Shown here: positions 1 through 10,271 of the stretch, piece after piece
How the letters are laid out: the number at the start of each line of letters is the position of its first letter
Numbering within the stretch: position 1 is the first letter of the stretch
DNA from: Plotosus lineatus
Lineage: Eukaryota; Chordata; Actinopteri; Siluriformes; Plotosidae
Reading direction: 5' to 3'
DNA: 64,000 nt
Assembly: GCA_024760905.1 (NCBI GenBank)
Contig: CM045731.1
Coordinates: 22,485,001-22,549,000, forward strand
Translations under genes and position numbers: made by a program
The notes under the pieces: model-generated
What the model saw: only the letters and a program-made list of their open reading frames with translations
Database searches by the model: none
What the model was told of the DNA's origin: nothing

Positions 1-145
1 GCCGCCACCGTGGCGCTGTTCGACCGCGTGGTTTGATTCGTCCGCCGAAAACTAGTTCGTCAGCAGAGACTATATGCTCGCAAATTTAATGTTCTTGAGG
101 CGAAAAGTTTGTGAGCTTAAGCGTTCGTCAGCGGAGGTTTTACTG
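1..145. mobile_element. Tig-2 Tigger-like MITE, right end (cut by window start)
   Basis: These 145 bases match 58566-58710, the right end of the complete copy at 57945-58710, with only scattered differences. The piece ends in the terminal inverted repeat that reads ...gaggttttactg and is followed by TA, the expected pogo/Tigger target duplication. The left part of the element lies outside the window. Confidence 0.85.
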
Positions 146-147
146 TA

Positions 148-822
148 TTGAAATTATATAGAGTTGCTTTTCTGTCCTGCTCAGTTGTAAAGAGTGGTTA
201 TTTTAGGGACTGTTTTTTTAAAGAAAATGTAAGCACAGGAGGACTGCTTGCCTCGTCTCTCTCTATGGAGTTCATAACATTGTCAAGAATCAGAATCAGC
301 TTTCGACATTCCATTGAATTTTCAGGGTGATATTAAAATGCATCTCAGACAAAAATATGACCTTTAAATAAAGAAAGTTGACAACATGACCTTGAGATTA
401 GATTTAGCGGATTGTAAAAAATAAAATAAAATAGGGGCCGTTGATGCACTGGAGGGACTGTTGAGGCATTTGTGGTATTGATCGTTGTATCTGGTATCCC
501 ATCATCCAGGAAATAAGTATAGCAGAAAATTCAATCTGTCTCAAAAATATTACAAATGCATTCTGTAAATGGAGATTTGGAGAAATCTAAAACATATCAA
601 TAGAAAGAAGGATGAACTGTTTACTGGCATTCGGTGATGCAGCCTCCTGAAACGGGACACGTCTTAAATACCGCAGGATATGCAATATTAATGCATCCGT
701 CTCCAGCGTCTGCCGTGTGTGTATGTGTGTGGTTGCTAACGCCTCAAACTCTTGACCAGGTTCAAACATCAAGCTCTCCAGCTGGTTTAATTCCCCCATG
801 AAGGGTTTGGGGTGGGGTTTGG
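148..822. other. AT-rich stretch, nothing recognised
   Basis: No coding, RNA or repeat signal that I can support. The short frames here have no recognisable domain and stop codons are frequent on both strands. Confidence 0.5.
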
Positions 823-858
823 TGGTGTGTGTGTGTGTGTGTGTGTGTGGGGGGGGGG
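823..858. repeat. (GT)n followed by a G run
   Basis: A GT dinucleotide tract runs into about ten consecutive G residues. It is a simple microsatellite. Confidence 0.95.
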
Positions 859-1140
859 TTATGCTGAAAACTTAACATTGATTGATAGGACTTGAGTTTC
901 TCCCAGCGGACAGGAGGAACTAGTAAAGATAACGCAAGCTACTATGCTTTTTAGATGCATTTCCTGCTATCATTGGGGTTGTCTTGTGGTGGTTTCATAT
1001 TACATACATGACATATGTGTAGCTAATTGGGATTAAGTCACTTAGAAAATGAATGAATGAATCTTTATTTGTCTTTTCTGTTTACCCATAGGAATCTAAT
1101 CACTAAGGTTCTAAATTAAAATTTGCATTTTATACCCGAG

Positions 1141-1384
1141 CCCAGTGCAGCTAATTGGGTTATCAAAGGCCGGCCATGTCTTTCACTTTCTATGGCATGA
1201 GGTTCATGTAAAAGAACCATTGCTGACTTTTGTCAAGAGTAGCTGCATAGCTGTCAGGGTGTTTCTGCCCTGCAATGGCCTGGTGAGCTGTCCAGGGTGT
1301 ACTCTTCCCTCACCCAGAGTTAGCTGAGATGGGTGTCAGCCTCCCGAGACTATAATTAGGATTAAGCGGTTCAGAAAATGAATG
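1141..1384 (+). mobile_element. SINE-1 tail B, head lost
   Basis: The body (gtgcagctaattgggttatc ... aaaagaaccattgctgac) and tail B (taattaggattaagcggttc, then gaaaatgaatg) match complete copies such as 7344-7704. The tRNA-like promoter head is missing, so this is a 5'-truncated copy. Confidence 0.85.
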
Positions 1385-1575
1385 CCTCCCTGGTGTGGCG
1401 TTTCAGGCATGTCCAACCGGGAAGAGACCCCGGGGTCGACCTAGAGCACGGTGGAGAGACTATGTCTCTCGGCTTGTCTGGGAACGCCTCGGTGTCGCCC
1501 CAGAAGAGCTGGAGGAAGTGGCTGGGGAGCGGGATGTCTGGGCTTCTTTGCTTAGGTTACTGCCCCACTACTCGA
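1385..1575 (+). pseudogene. 3'-terminal scrap of a LINE ORF2
   Basis: One frame from about 1398 reads an arginine-rich segment (KRPRGRPRARWRDYVSRL), then a WERLGV..EELEEVAGERDVW..LLRLLP stretch. This resembles the extreme C-terminus of fish non-LTR retrotransposon polyproteins (family knowledge; exact clade unresolved). The upstream residues SLVWRFRHV sit in a neighbouring frame, which implies a frameshift near 1395. The reverse-transcriptase core is absent. The acidic run that follows is only a translated (GAA)n/(GAT)n repeat. Confidence 0.55.
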
Positions 1576-1601
1576 CCCCAGAAGAAGAAGAAGAAGAAGA
1601 A

Positions 1602-1633
<32 letters not shown>

Positions 1634-1657
1634 GAAAATGAATGAATGAATGAATGA
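1576..1657. repeat. (GAA)n-(GAT)n-(GAAT)n tail
   Basis: Compound simple repeat directly downstream of the LINE fragment. It probably began as the LINE 3' tail and then expanded. The encoded poly-Glu/poly-Asp string has no functional meaning. Confidence 0.9.
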
Positions 1658-2044
1658 TGTTATATCCAATACTAACTAAATTCAGCTTTACCAGAAATCT
1701 ATGAAACAAATCCCTGCTCTTGGTTTTGTTAAAGCAGCTACAAAAGGTTGTTGCCTCAGCAGCCATTCTTTCTCTCAAAGTTAAAATTTCTTATTATACA
1801 AGAGTAGTCAGGCAGCACAAACCTCTACCAAGCAAGAAAAAAGATTTCTTTGTCCAAAGCCCTGTCTCTGGTAGAAATTTCATGAAAAATGGAGCACAAC
1901 ATTTTGTGTAAATCACACAAACTGAATGTAAAATATAATTTATTTATGGGATGTAAAAATACAGATAAAACCGTTAACTGTAGTGGAAATGTGGCATTAA
2001 AGACTCTTTCCTCCAATGATGAGTAAACTTTGAGTATGAAGGTA

Positions 2045-2489
2045 CAGCGATCCCTCGCTACTTCGTGCTTCAGTTTCTGCGGCTCCAGTGCATCCCGGGT
2101 TTTTCAAAAAATAATTAGAGAAAAATTTTTAAAATAATGAAATTAAGGAAAAATAGGGGGAAAAGTTAAGGAAAATGCCACAAAACAAGGCCAATTATGA
2201 AAAAAAAAACAAACAAACAAAAAAAAAACTACTTACATTTTTATGTGACGTGCACATCTGAGTGTGCACGCACGCGTCTGTATGTGTGTATTTATATTTT
2301 ATTTACATCTTAGGCATTATTTTGGAATGTTTAATTGCTATTATAAGCATTTATAGCATTGAATATGTATTGATATAATATACACATATACATGTACGTA
2401 TACGTCAGTTAGGGCGTCAATCCTTGGTGGAACTTGGCGGTCGCAAGGGGTCTCGGTCGCCTTTGACTGCGGAAAGTGAGGGATTGCTG
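2045..2489 (+). mobile_element. Tig-1 Tigger/pogo-like MITE
   Basis: The left end cagcgatccctcgctacttcg and the right end ctgcggaaagtgagggattg form the diverged inverted terminal repeats of a family seen also at 11930, 14482, 28561, 37586, 46428 (inverted) and 61238. Internal hallmarks are ggaaaatgccacaaaacaag, a (GT)-rich patch and tatttatattttatttacat. A TA precedes the left end; the right TA has decayed to GA. It encodes nothing. Confidence 0.85.
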
Positions 2490-3863
2490 GACAGTATTTT
2501 GAACAATCTATTTCAGTTTCCTATTTTATTCATAATGAACTAAAGTCACACACATTTTTTTTAAAATTATTATTCTTATTTTTATTATTATGATTATTCT
2601 TAACTTGAACTATACCAAGAAGTTTAACCAAAATCATGTTGCTAAACTTTTGAACAATGGTAGGGTTTTTTTTTTTTTTTTTTTTTTTAAAGATCATTGT
2701 TATTTTTAAAACACATTATTACCCTTCCATTGTTCAAAAAGAGGAATGTTTATGACATGTAAAATAATAAAATCCCAAGGTGCCAAAATATACAGCAATT
2801 TGGCACATGTGTTCATAAAGGCTTTTTATGATTTACTGTCAGCAAAAACACATGCGTTAAATCAGAATATATTTAATAAGACACTTTAAATAGTAATTCC
2901 AAAAGCACAACACCGTTTTAATCCCATATAAATCCATTGTAATACTCTCCAGACCTACTTGACTGACTTTAACTCAGACTTTTGGCTGCGATGATGGAAT
3001 GTGGGCAGCTGGACGCCATCGCTTGCTTTACGCTGACCTGAGGCTGCGCATTGTCATGCGCTGGATGTTGACATGCATTATAAATCAGCCAAGGTGGATA
3101 GTCGACTGCTATTTTTCCACTCTCTGACCTCTCGACCTAATAGCTTGTGTGTTGGAGTGCTGGTATGGAGTCTGAACCATGGGTATGACAAGATGAGGCC
3201 AAATTCGAAGGGCCATGCTTTGCCTGTGGCAAAACACCAAGTGTTATTTTAGTGATGGAGATCAAGCAGCTAAATGCACGGTGCGGATGTGGTGTGTGTT
3301 GCGCCAAGAAAGTAGTAAGGGAAGAAACAAACTGGTAGCTTCGGGACGGTGTTCACATGATCGAATTTGTAAGCTGGGAATGCAAAGCCCAGCAGGAGGG
3401 TGAAATAACATAATAATAATAATAATGTTTAGATGAATGCTTCCAGGCAAGGATTTTGGATTGGAATTGAATTTTTAGTTTTTATTGTACATTTTTTCAG
3501 TGAACTTAAATAAAATATGAAAGGGAGATTTATGCAGTCCATATTTTAATGCATAAAATTAATGCTATCTCATATATTGACCGCTAAATTTTCACAAGTT
3601 TTATTTTAGTCCTTTTTTTTTTCTTCATTTCTATTCAAACTGCAGAGGTTAAAATCATCCTGATGACATTACCATATCATAATTAAAATGTCGGAACCTA
3701 TGCTCTGTAATGTGCTCTTTCATTAGGCAAAAATGTATGCACTAACTAGACTGTGCCCTTTGGATTTCCGTCTTGTGTGGCATTATTAAAAAAAAGAAGA
3801 AGAAATTTTGAGAGGTTGGAGTTGGTTGGTGAAAAAGTATGCTATATTGCTATATTGCTATAT
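2490..3863. other. Low-copy AT-rich stretch
   Basis: Contains poly-T/poly-A runs, including one at about 2668-2690, and a short (AAT)n near 3412. I see no gene or named repeat. Some segments at 2980-3130 are less AT-biased, but no long frame or splice pattern supports an exon. Confidence 0.5.
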
Positions 3864-3865
3864 AA

Positions 3866-3951
<86 letters not shown>
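3864..3951. repeat. A-run, (AT)n, (GT)n compound microsatellite
   Basis: About 20 A residues are followed by AT and then GT dinucleotides. The two overlapping frames across it encode only K, IY and CV repeats. Confidence 0.95.
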
Positions 3952-3954
<3 letters not shown>

Positions 3955-4106
3955 CACAGAAATGGTACAGTGAGATATTTAACAGTGAAAATAATTGCAA
4001 AAGGAGCTCCAAATGTTTACTGCCCCATGTTGTCTAGGAGATAAACTGCAATTGCACTTTTGAAGATAACATTTTTATTGACTCATTTGCAGAATCTAAG
4101 TCTATC

Positions 4107-4380
4107 TTAGCCAACTCTGTCCACAGACAATGTACAGCCTGGACAGTATTGTAGGGCCAACACACCACAACCAATTCCACTCACGCCCTCACCTAGAGAC
4201 AATATGGAACAGCCGGTTAGCTGAATATGCATGTCTTTGGACTGTAGGAAAAAAAAAAAAAAACAGAGCAAAGAAGGAAATCATGCAAGCACTGAACGAA
4301 CACGAAACCACCACAAATACATCCTTGCCAAATTCGGGACTTGAACCTTCATGATGTGAGGTGGATGTGCTTTCAATGTC
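4107..4380 (-). mobile_element. Decayed V-SINE-like element
   Basis: Read on the minus strand it contains the conserved V-domain signature: here in plus orientation atgcatgtctttggactgta, preceded by aacagccggttagctgaat. These motifs are shared with DANA/V-SINE type elements of fish. It is interrupted by an A-run and has no intact promoter head. Confidence 0.65.
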
Positions 4381-4440
4381 CCGATTTCCATTTCAAGTCA
4401 TATTTTCTCAGCTGCTTTTTGTTTTTTAAGATTGCAGAGC

Positions 4441-4720
4441 ACATCCCAGCTGACTTTGGGCAAGGGTAGTGTACACCCTGAACAGCTCAACACACCATCC
4501 CGAGGTGAACAAACATTTGCACTCACATTCACATCTAGAGGCAATCATAAACATCCCGTTGAAGTAAAAGTGTTTTTAGACTAAAAGAAATTGAGAGGAA
4601 CCAAGAGGAACCCATGAAATCACAGGGAGAACATGTAAGCTCCACACAGAGACATTTTTTGCCCATCACAGGGTTTGACCATAGGGCCTTCTTGTGAAGT
4701 GGATATGTTTATCAATATGC
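4441..4720 (-). mobile_element. Second decayed V-SINE-like element
   Basis: Carries the same layout as the preceding copy: a cagctgactttgggcaaggg segment, a tacaccctgaacagctc segment, a degraded V-domain, gggagaacatgtaagctcca, and a gtgaagtggatatg head remnant. Heavily mutated. Confidence 0.6.
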
Positions 4721-4935
4721 ATCTTTGCTATTGCAAACCAAACTTAATTTCTCCATATTTATTGAAACATATTTACATAGGGTTATGTGTACATCAGGGC
4801 GTGAAATTAGCGCTGGCCCTCCGGCATTTGCCAGAATTTTTGTGGGAGGTCTGGAAAAATGTAATCCAAAACTGGCCCCCATGTCAGGCAGAAGGCCTTT
4901 TCAGTAAAATGAACAATCCGCCATTGCCCAAGAGA

Positions 4936-5215
4936 TGACACTTTAATGAAAACTCCTTACCAGAAGCTAAAGAAGATGCAGGATGTTTGAGTGGCATCAT
5001 ATAGCTTAAATAATCATTAAAAACACACTAAAAAAACATAAATTCACAATTCGAGCAATCATGTTGATGACATGTGTGTAAAGGAAAAAAAGAGATATAC
5101 ACATCATCTGCAACTAATCAGCAGGAGGGAGAAACAAAAGCTCTCAGCCAATGGCTAAATTTGTATGTGAGTAAATTCTGGGTTTGCCGCTAATCCGCGA
5201 GTATTATATTAATAA
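4936..5215 (-). mobile_element. Remnant of a longer Tigger-like element (5' part with first codons)
   Basis: On the minus strand gatgccactcaaac begins a short frame (MPLK...). The stretch around it is similar to 12180-12400 (plus) and to 48745-49010 (minus): aatcagcag, agccaatggct, catcatatagctta. The repeated MMPLK start followed by basic residues looks like the N-terminus of a Tigger-type transposase. Only a few residues are readable before stops. Confidence 0.45.
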
Positions 5216-5259
5216 TTTAACTGTAACTAACATTGTCAAAGCAGACATATCCAGTGTGT

Positions 5260-7265
5260 CCCAGTGCCATCAAGAGCCCAGTGCCATCAAGAGCGCCCCA
5301 CTCAAATCAGCTGCAGGCAACGTCATCAAGGATCGTGGCAAACAAATGGAGAGATGGGCTGAGCACTACCAAGAGCTCTACTTGAGAGAAACCACCGTCT
5401 CGAACACAGCCCTTGAGAACATCCCTCCACTGTCATGGATGAGCTTGACGCTCCATCCACCATCGAGGAGCTCAGCAAGGCAATAGACTCCATCTCAAGC
5501 ATCAAGGCTCCAGGCAGTGACAACATCCCGCCTGAAATCGTCAAAAACCGCAAAGGAGAGCTCGCTCTTTAAACACCTCCATGAGCTCCTACTGCAGTGC
5601 TGGGAGGAAGGGGCTGTTCCCCAAGACATGTGTGATGCCAAAATGATCACCCTCTACAAGAACAAGGGGGAGCGAAGTGATTGCAACAACTATCGTGGCA
5701 TCTCACTCCTAAGCATAGTTGGCAAAGCCTTTGCCTGTGTCGTCCTCAACAGGCTCCAACTACTTGCCTAGCGTGTGTATCCAGGGGTGCAGTGTGGATT
5801 CAAGGCAGCCGGGTCAACCATAGATATGGTCTTCTATGTGAGGCAGTTGCAAGAGAAGTGCCGGGAGCAGAGACAACCCCTCTCTTTGGCCTTCATCGAC
5901 TTGACCAAGACTTTTGACTTTGTCAGCAGGGATGGACTCCTTGCCCTCCCCCAGCGAATTGGATGTCCCCCAAACTTTTGAGCATGATCAAGTCATTCCA
6001 CCAGGACATGAATGGCATTGTCCATTTTGATGAATCATCCTCAGACCCTTTTCCGATCAAGAACAGTGTGAAGCAGGGCTGTGTCCTCGCTCCAACCCTT
6101 TTTGGCATCTTTTTCCCCCCCTGCTCCTGTGCTACACCTTCCGGAACTCTGAAGAAGGCATCTTCCTCATGCCAGAAGTGATGGAGGCCACTTTAACCTG
6201 GCACGCCTCAGAGCATAGACCATGGTGCGGAGCGTTCTCATCAGGGAGTTGCTCCTTGCTGATGATGCTGGTCTTGTTGCCCACACCGAGGAAGTGCTCC
6301 AGCGTCTCATCAACTGCTTTGCTGGTGCTTGCTCTGAGTTTGGCCTCACCATCAGCCTTAATAAGACCGAGGTCATGGGCCAGGATATCAGCAGTGCTTC
6401 TAGTATCAACATCGGCGGCCACACCCTTGAGGTGGTGGAAAAGTTCCCCTACCTCGGATCTATCATCTCCAGCAACCTCTCTCTCTAGATGCCGAACTGA
6501 ACGCCTGTATCAGCAAGGCATCGACAGTGATGGCCCGTCTAGCGAAGTGAGTCTGGGACAACGCCAAGCTAACCACCAACATTAAGATAAGAGTCTGCAA
6601 GTCCTGCGTCCTGAGTACTCTCCTTGATGGCAGTAAAGCATGGACCCTCTACTACCCCCAGGAATGCCGGCTGAACGTCTTCCACCAACTTTGCCTTTCC
6701 AGACTATTAGGCATCACTTGGCAGGACCATGTCTCCAACATTAACATCCTGGCCAGAGCAAATGTGCCCAGTATGTTTGCCATCCTGACCCAGAGATGCT
6801 TGCGATGGCTTGGCCACGTCACCTGAATGGATGACGGCCGCATCCCCAAAGACTTACTGTACGGGGAGATGGTTACTGGAACCAGGCCAAAGGGATGTCC
6901 AGCTTTCAGGTTAAAGGATGTCTGAAGGTGTGACCTCAAGGCTGGAGGCTTCAACCCCTCCGACCTGAAGTCAGCCACCTCCGACTGCTCCGACTGGCGG
7001 ACACCCACCTAGGATGTCATCAGGACAGCAGAGGAGACAAGAGACACCCGTTGGGGGAGAAGAGACTCTGCAGTCAGCGGAGACTGGCCCCACCTACACC
7101 ACACTGCAAGGACTTCCTCTTCAGCGGCTGCGGAAGGATCTGCAGATCCTGTATCGGCCTCTACAGCCATGCCGGACGCTGAAGCTCCCTGACTGAAGAC
7201 CCATGGCACAAGCCCCCCTTCCTCCCATGCACTTTCGAGATCGACGGGGCCAACAACAACAACAA
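5260..7265 (+). pseudogene. RTE-like LINE, broken reverse transcriptase
   Basis: Successive frames read NVIKDRGKQMERWAEHYQELY, then a LDAPSTIEELSKAIDSI..KAPGSDNIPPEIVK segment, LYKNKGERSDCNNYRGISLL, FIDLTKTFD (motif A), SVKQGCVLAPTLFGIFF (motif B), LLLADDAGLV (catalytic ADD, motif C) and LNKTEVMGQD. These are in the correct order for the fingers and palm of a non-LTR reverse transcriptase. Downstream, other frames give the C-terminal domain with CLRWLGHVT and GRIPKDLLYGEM up to about 7000. At least five frame changes or stops exist, for example a stop after RLQLLA at about 5771. The endonuclease half is missing, so the copy is 5'-truncated. A (CAA)n-like tail closes it at 7248-7265. Clade placement (RTE-like) is tentative. 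Confidence 0.8.
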
Positions 7266-7343
7266 ATATATTGTGCCATATATGTTTGTGAAAGAAAAAA
7301 ACAAACAAACAAACAAAAAAAACAAGGCATTTTAAGGTAAAAG

Positions 7344-7704
7344 TGGGGCAGTGGTGGTCTAGTGGTATAGGGCACTGGATCATTATTCCGAAGGTTTGGG
7401 GTTCGAGTCCCACTCTCCACAAGGTTGTCACCCCCCCCCCCCCCCCCCCAGTGCAGCTAACTGGGTTATCAAAGGCATGCCATGTTTCTTACTGTCTATG
7501 GAGTGAGGTTCATGTAAAATAACCATTGCTGACTTTCGACAAGAGAAGGCTACAAAGCCGTCAGCGTCTTTCCACCCTGCGATGGCCTGGCGAGCTGTCC
7601 AGGGTGTACTCTCTCCTTGCCCAGAGTCAGCTGGGATGGGCGCCAGACTCCCCATGACCCTAATTAGGATTAAGCGGTTCCAGAAAATGAACTGAACTGA
7701 ACTG
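7344..7704 (+). mobile_element. SINE-1 with tail B, complete, with TSD
   Basis: A tRNA-like head carries an A-box (tggtctagtgg) and a B-box (ggttcgagtcc), both RNA polymerase III internal promoter elements. A 17-C run, the shared body and tail B follow, ending in (TGAAC)n. The flanks attttaaggtaaaag (7329-7343) and attttaagctaaaag (7705-7719) form a 15-bp target duplication with one mismatch. That proves a target-primed retroposition event and fixes both ends. Confidence 0.95.
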
Positions 7705-8013
7705 ATTTTAAGCTAAAAGCACCAATGCTTTGTAGTGGTTTTAGTCTTAAAGCTAATGATACTAGCGTTTATGATTTGTTGAAAGAACAGTGTTTAATAC
7801 AGTATCCCATTATTATAGCTTATGCAGCAAAAACTGAAAAATGTATTTCATGAATGTTTGCAACTGTTTAAAGCTCACCCAACTGCCATGATTCAATGAT
7901 GCCTGTTACACGATTTATATGATAGCGTATTGCATATATTTCCATAGTGTGAATGTTTACTTGTATTCCCCTAGAATTTAAAGTAATTATTATGAGACAG
8001 ATGAAGACCCTGA

Positions 8014-8015
<2 letters not shown>

Positions 8016-8092
<77 letters not shown>
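8016..8092. repeat. (AT)n microsatellite
   Basis: About 38 AT units, immediately left of the hammerhead foldback. Confidence 0.97.
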
Positions 8093-8095
<3 letters not shown>

Positions 8096-8140
8096 AAAAA
8101 TAAAAGGACAGGACAAAGACTTTCTATTGAAACTCCATTT

Positions 8141-8195
8141 ATCACTACAGATCTGTTTCGAGGGGTGGTGAAACCATCCTCTCTCTTCAGGTGAT
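8141..8195 (-). ncRNA. Type I hammerhead ribozyme motif (left arm)
   Basis: Minus-strand order: stem I strand AUCAC, core CUGAAGA, stem II opening GAGAGG and closing CCCCUC (one A/C mismatch), core GAAA, minimal stem III ACAG/CUGU, cleavage residue A, stem I partner GUGAU (all five pairs formed). All invariant hammerhead core positions (CUGANGA, GAAA, NUH cleavage triplet GUA) are present. Predicted cleavage is just before GUGAU. The short stem III is typical of retroelement-borne type I hammerheads. Confidence 0.82.
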
Positions 8196-8225
8196 TATAG
8201 AAGATAATTCTATAATTCTTTGATA

Positions 8226-8280
8226 ATCACCTGAAGAGAGAGGATGGTTTCACTACGCCTCGAAACAGATCTGTAGTGAT
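8226..8280 (+). ncRNA. Type I hammerhead ribozyme motif (right arm)
   Basis: Same architecture on the plus strand: AUCAC at 8226-8230, CUGAAGA at 8231-8237, GAAA at 8262-8265, cleavage predicted after A8275, GUGAU at 8276-8280. Stem II is weaker than in the sister arm, because the closing strand reads GCCUC and gives four pairs with a bulge. It may therefore cleave poorly. Confidence 0.78.
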
Positions 8281-8382
8281 AAATGGAGTTTCAATAGAAA
8301 GTCTTTGTCCTGTCCTTTTATTTTTGTTATTTGCTCTACCAAAAAGTATTGAGCACTCTCCTACGGAAGGATCTACTCAGAA

Positions 8383-8386
<4 letters not shown>

Positions 8387-8453
<67 letters not shown>

Positions 8454-8458
8454 TATAG

Positions 8459-8490
<32 letters not shown>

Positions 8491-8509
8491 TTATTTATTT
8501 ATTTATTTT
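8387..8509. repeat. (CT)n-(AT)n-(TTTA)n compound microsatellite
   Basis: CT units to about 8420, AT units with two AGAT interruptions to about 8486, then TTTA units. It directly abuts the foldback flank. Confidence 0.95.
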
Positions 8510-8994
8510 TTTCTGTAGCAGAACATTTATATACGATCACTGTACTTTAGAGAAGAAAAAGCTTATTTCTCTGACTTCAGATTGGTGCTTGTGCCCAAAG
8601 GCAGAAGAAATTCAGCTGTTAAATTTCTATGCTAGTGACTGGAGTATTGTTCGTTTACCGCTCAGCTTGGTGAGTAGATCGTATACTGCCTTTCAATGAG
8701 TTTAATGGACAAGCAGTGTCTTCTGGATAAATATAAGTATAAAATTAAATTTGTGTTGATGTTTTCCTGAGATGCTTGGATATACATATATAAAGCCTAT
8801 AGCCATGCTAATTTAGTTTTTTTTTTTTGTTTTTTTTTTAAGTTTTGTTTTTTAATACAGTACTTTCTAGCCCATTAAACATCTTTCATGATATATAATT
8901 GACATTATATTAAATAAACTAATAATTTATTCTCGAAATACAGTCCAACATAAGCAATGCCAGGTTAATTCAATAAATAATGGCATTATATGCT

Positions 8995-8997
<3 letters not shown>
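8510..8997. other. AT-rich spacer
   Basis: No feature I can support. Contains a T-run near 8818-8840. Confidence 0.5.

Positions 8998-9085
<88 letters not shown>
8998..9085. repeat. (AT)n microsatellite
   Basis: About 44 AT units that run without spacer into the truncated RTE. The apparent 324-residue frame beginning at 8990 simply reads IY repeats before entering the LINE. Confidence 0.97.
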
Positions 9086-9091
<6 letters not shown>

Positions 9092-10034
9092 TGTAAGACA
9101 GTGGTGAGTTGTGCTGTCGGTGTGACAGAAGAGTTCAAGGTGGAGGTGGGACTGCATCAAGGGTCAGCTCTCAGCCCCTTCTTGTTTGCTATGGTGATGG
9201 ACAGGCTGACAGACGAGGTTAGACAAGAATCTCCATGGACTATGATGTTTGCAGATGACATCGTGATCTGTAGTGAGAGCAGAGAACAAGTGGAGGAAAA
9301 TCTAGAGAGGTGGAGGTATGCCCTGGAAATGAGGGGAATGAAGGTTAGTCTCAGTAAGACAGAATACATGTGTGTGAACGACAAGGACCCAAGAGGAACG
9401 GTGAGGTTACAGGGGGCAGAGATAAAGAAGGTGGAGGATTTTAAGTACTTAGGCTCAACAATCCAGAGCAATGGTGAGTGTGGAAAAGAGGTGAAGAAGC
9501 ACGTGCAGGCAGGTTGGAATGGATGGAGAAAATTGTCCGGTGTGATGTGTGATAGGAGAGTATCGGCAATAATGAAGGGAAAAGTGTACAAGACGGTGAT
9601 GAGGACAGCGATGTTGTATGGTTTAGAGACAGTGACCCTGGGGAAAAGGCAGGAGTCAGAGTTGGAGGTAGCAGAGATGAAAATGTTGAGGTTCTCTTTG
9701 GGAGTAATGAGGATGGATAGGATCAGAAATGAGTACATCAGAGGGACAGCACATGTTAGATGTTTTGGAGACAAAGTCAGAGAGGCTAGATTGAGATGGT
9801 TTGGACATATACCGAGGACAGATAGTGAGTATATTGGTAGTAGGATGCTGAGGTTGGAACTACCAGGCAGAAGGCCAAGAGGAAGACCAAAGAGAAGGTT
9901 TATGGATGTGGTGAAGGCGGACATGAAGGTCATTGGAGTAAGATTAGAAGATTGCAGAGGATAGGGAGAGATGGAGGCAGATCATTTGTTGTGGCGACCC
10001 CTGAAGGGAACCGCTGAAAGGAAAAGAAGAAGAG
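9086..10034 (+). pseudogene. RTE LINE, 5'-truncated copy with intact FADD box
   Basis: Starts abruptly inside the reverse transcriptase at a point equal to 24440 of the full-length copy. It reads VGLHQGSALSPFLFAMVMD (motif B), MMFADDIVICSE (motif C, catalytic aspartates kept), then MKVSLSKTEYMCVND, KYLGSTIQSNGECG, and the C-terminal region with RLRWFGHI and RRPRGRPKRRFMDVV. One extra T near 9951 (gaagattgcag against gaagatgcag in the other copy) shifts the frame and ends it at LEDCRG, 9964. The typical 3' end tggcgacccctgaagggaac and ccgctgaaaggaaaagaaga follows. Endonuclease, fingers and motif A are absent, so it is inactive by itself. Confidence 0.92.
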
Positions 10035-10040
10035 GAAAAA

Positions 10041-10104
<64 letters not shown>
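10035..10104. repeat. A-run and (AT)n
   Basis: A-rich tail of the RTE copy grading into (AT)n. Confidence 0.9.
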
Positions 10105-10107
<3 letters not shown>

Positions 10108-10271
10108 ATCTCTCACTTTCCGTGGTTAATTAGGACCGAGATCCCCACACAACTATCAAAATCCTAAAAGTAGGATCAACCCCCCACCCCACCCGACTGA
10201 CATATATATGTATACATGTATATGTGTGTATAATATCAATACATGTATATGTGTGTATAATATCAATACAT
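10105..10271 (-). mobile_element. Tig-1 MITE right end, inverted and truncated
   Basis: Begins gggatctctcactttccgtg, the reverse complement of the Tig-1 right terminus, and continues with taggatcaacccccc and tacatgtatatgtgtgtata. It is cut off where the Tc1-like element begins. A 27-base segment (gtatatgtgtgtataatatc...) is present twice in tandem at 10217-10268. Confidence 0.75.

Larger units (their letters stand above)
8093..8390. mobile_element. Foldback with two divergent hammerhead ribozymes, copy 1
   Basis: The left arm (about 8095-8205) is the near-perfect reverse complement of the right arm (about 8216-8326), with a short centre. Each arm holds one 55-nt hammerhead motif. Outside the right arm lies a conserved ~60-nt segment (gctctaccaaaaagtattga ... 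ctactcagaaaatcct) that recurs at 52021-52077 and, inverted, at 46202-46258. The element is sandwiched between (AT)n and (CT)n/(AT)n. There is no coding capacity. Known relatives of such ribozymes sit in terminal repeats of Penelope-like elements and in animal retrozymes; assignment to either is inference. Confidence 0.8.

Noticed and set aside
1395..1649. Protein with acidic poly-E/poly-D domain
   Set aside because: The acidic run is a translated GAA/GAT microsatellite behind a LINE scrap. No independent gene.
7344..7420. Possible tRNA gene (A-box and B-box present)
   Set aside because: It is the promoter head of SINE-1, repeated many times with SINE body and TSDs. The cloverleaf is degenerate.
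8990..9085. Start of a 324-residue protein with long IYIY repeats
   Set aside because: The IY part is only a translated (AT)n. The real homology begins at 9086 in the RTE reverse transcriptase.
9157..9933. 258-residue minus-strand frame
   Set aside because: Antisense shadow of the RTE C-terminal coding region. The same pattern occurs at 24586-25338 and 50074-50619.
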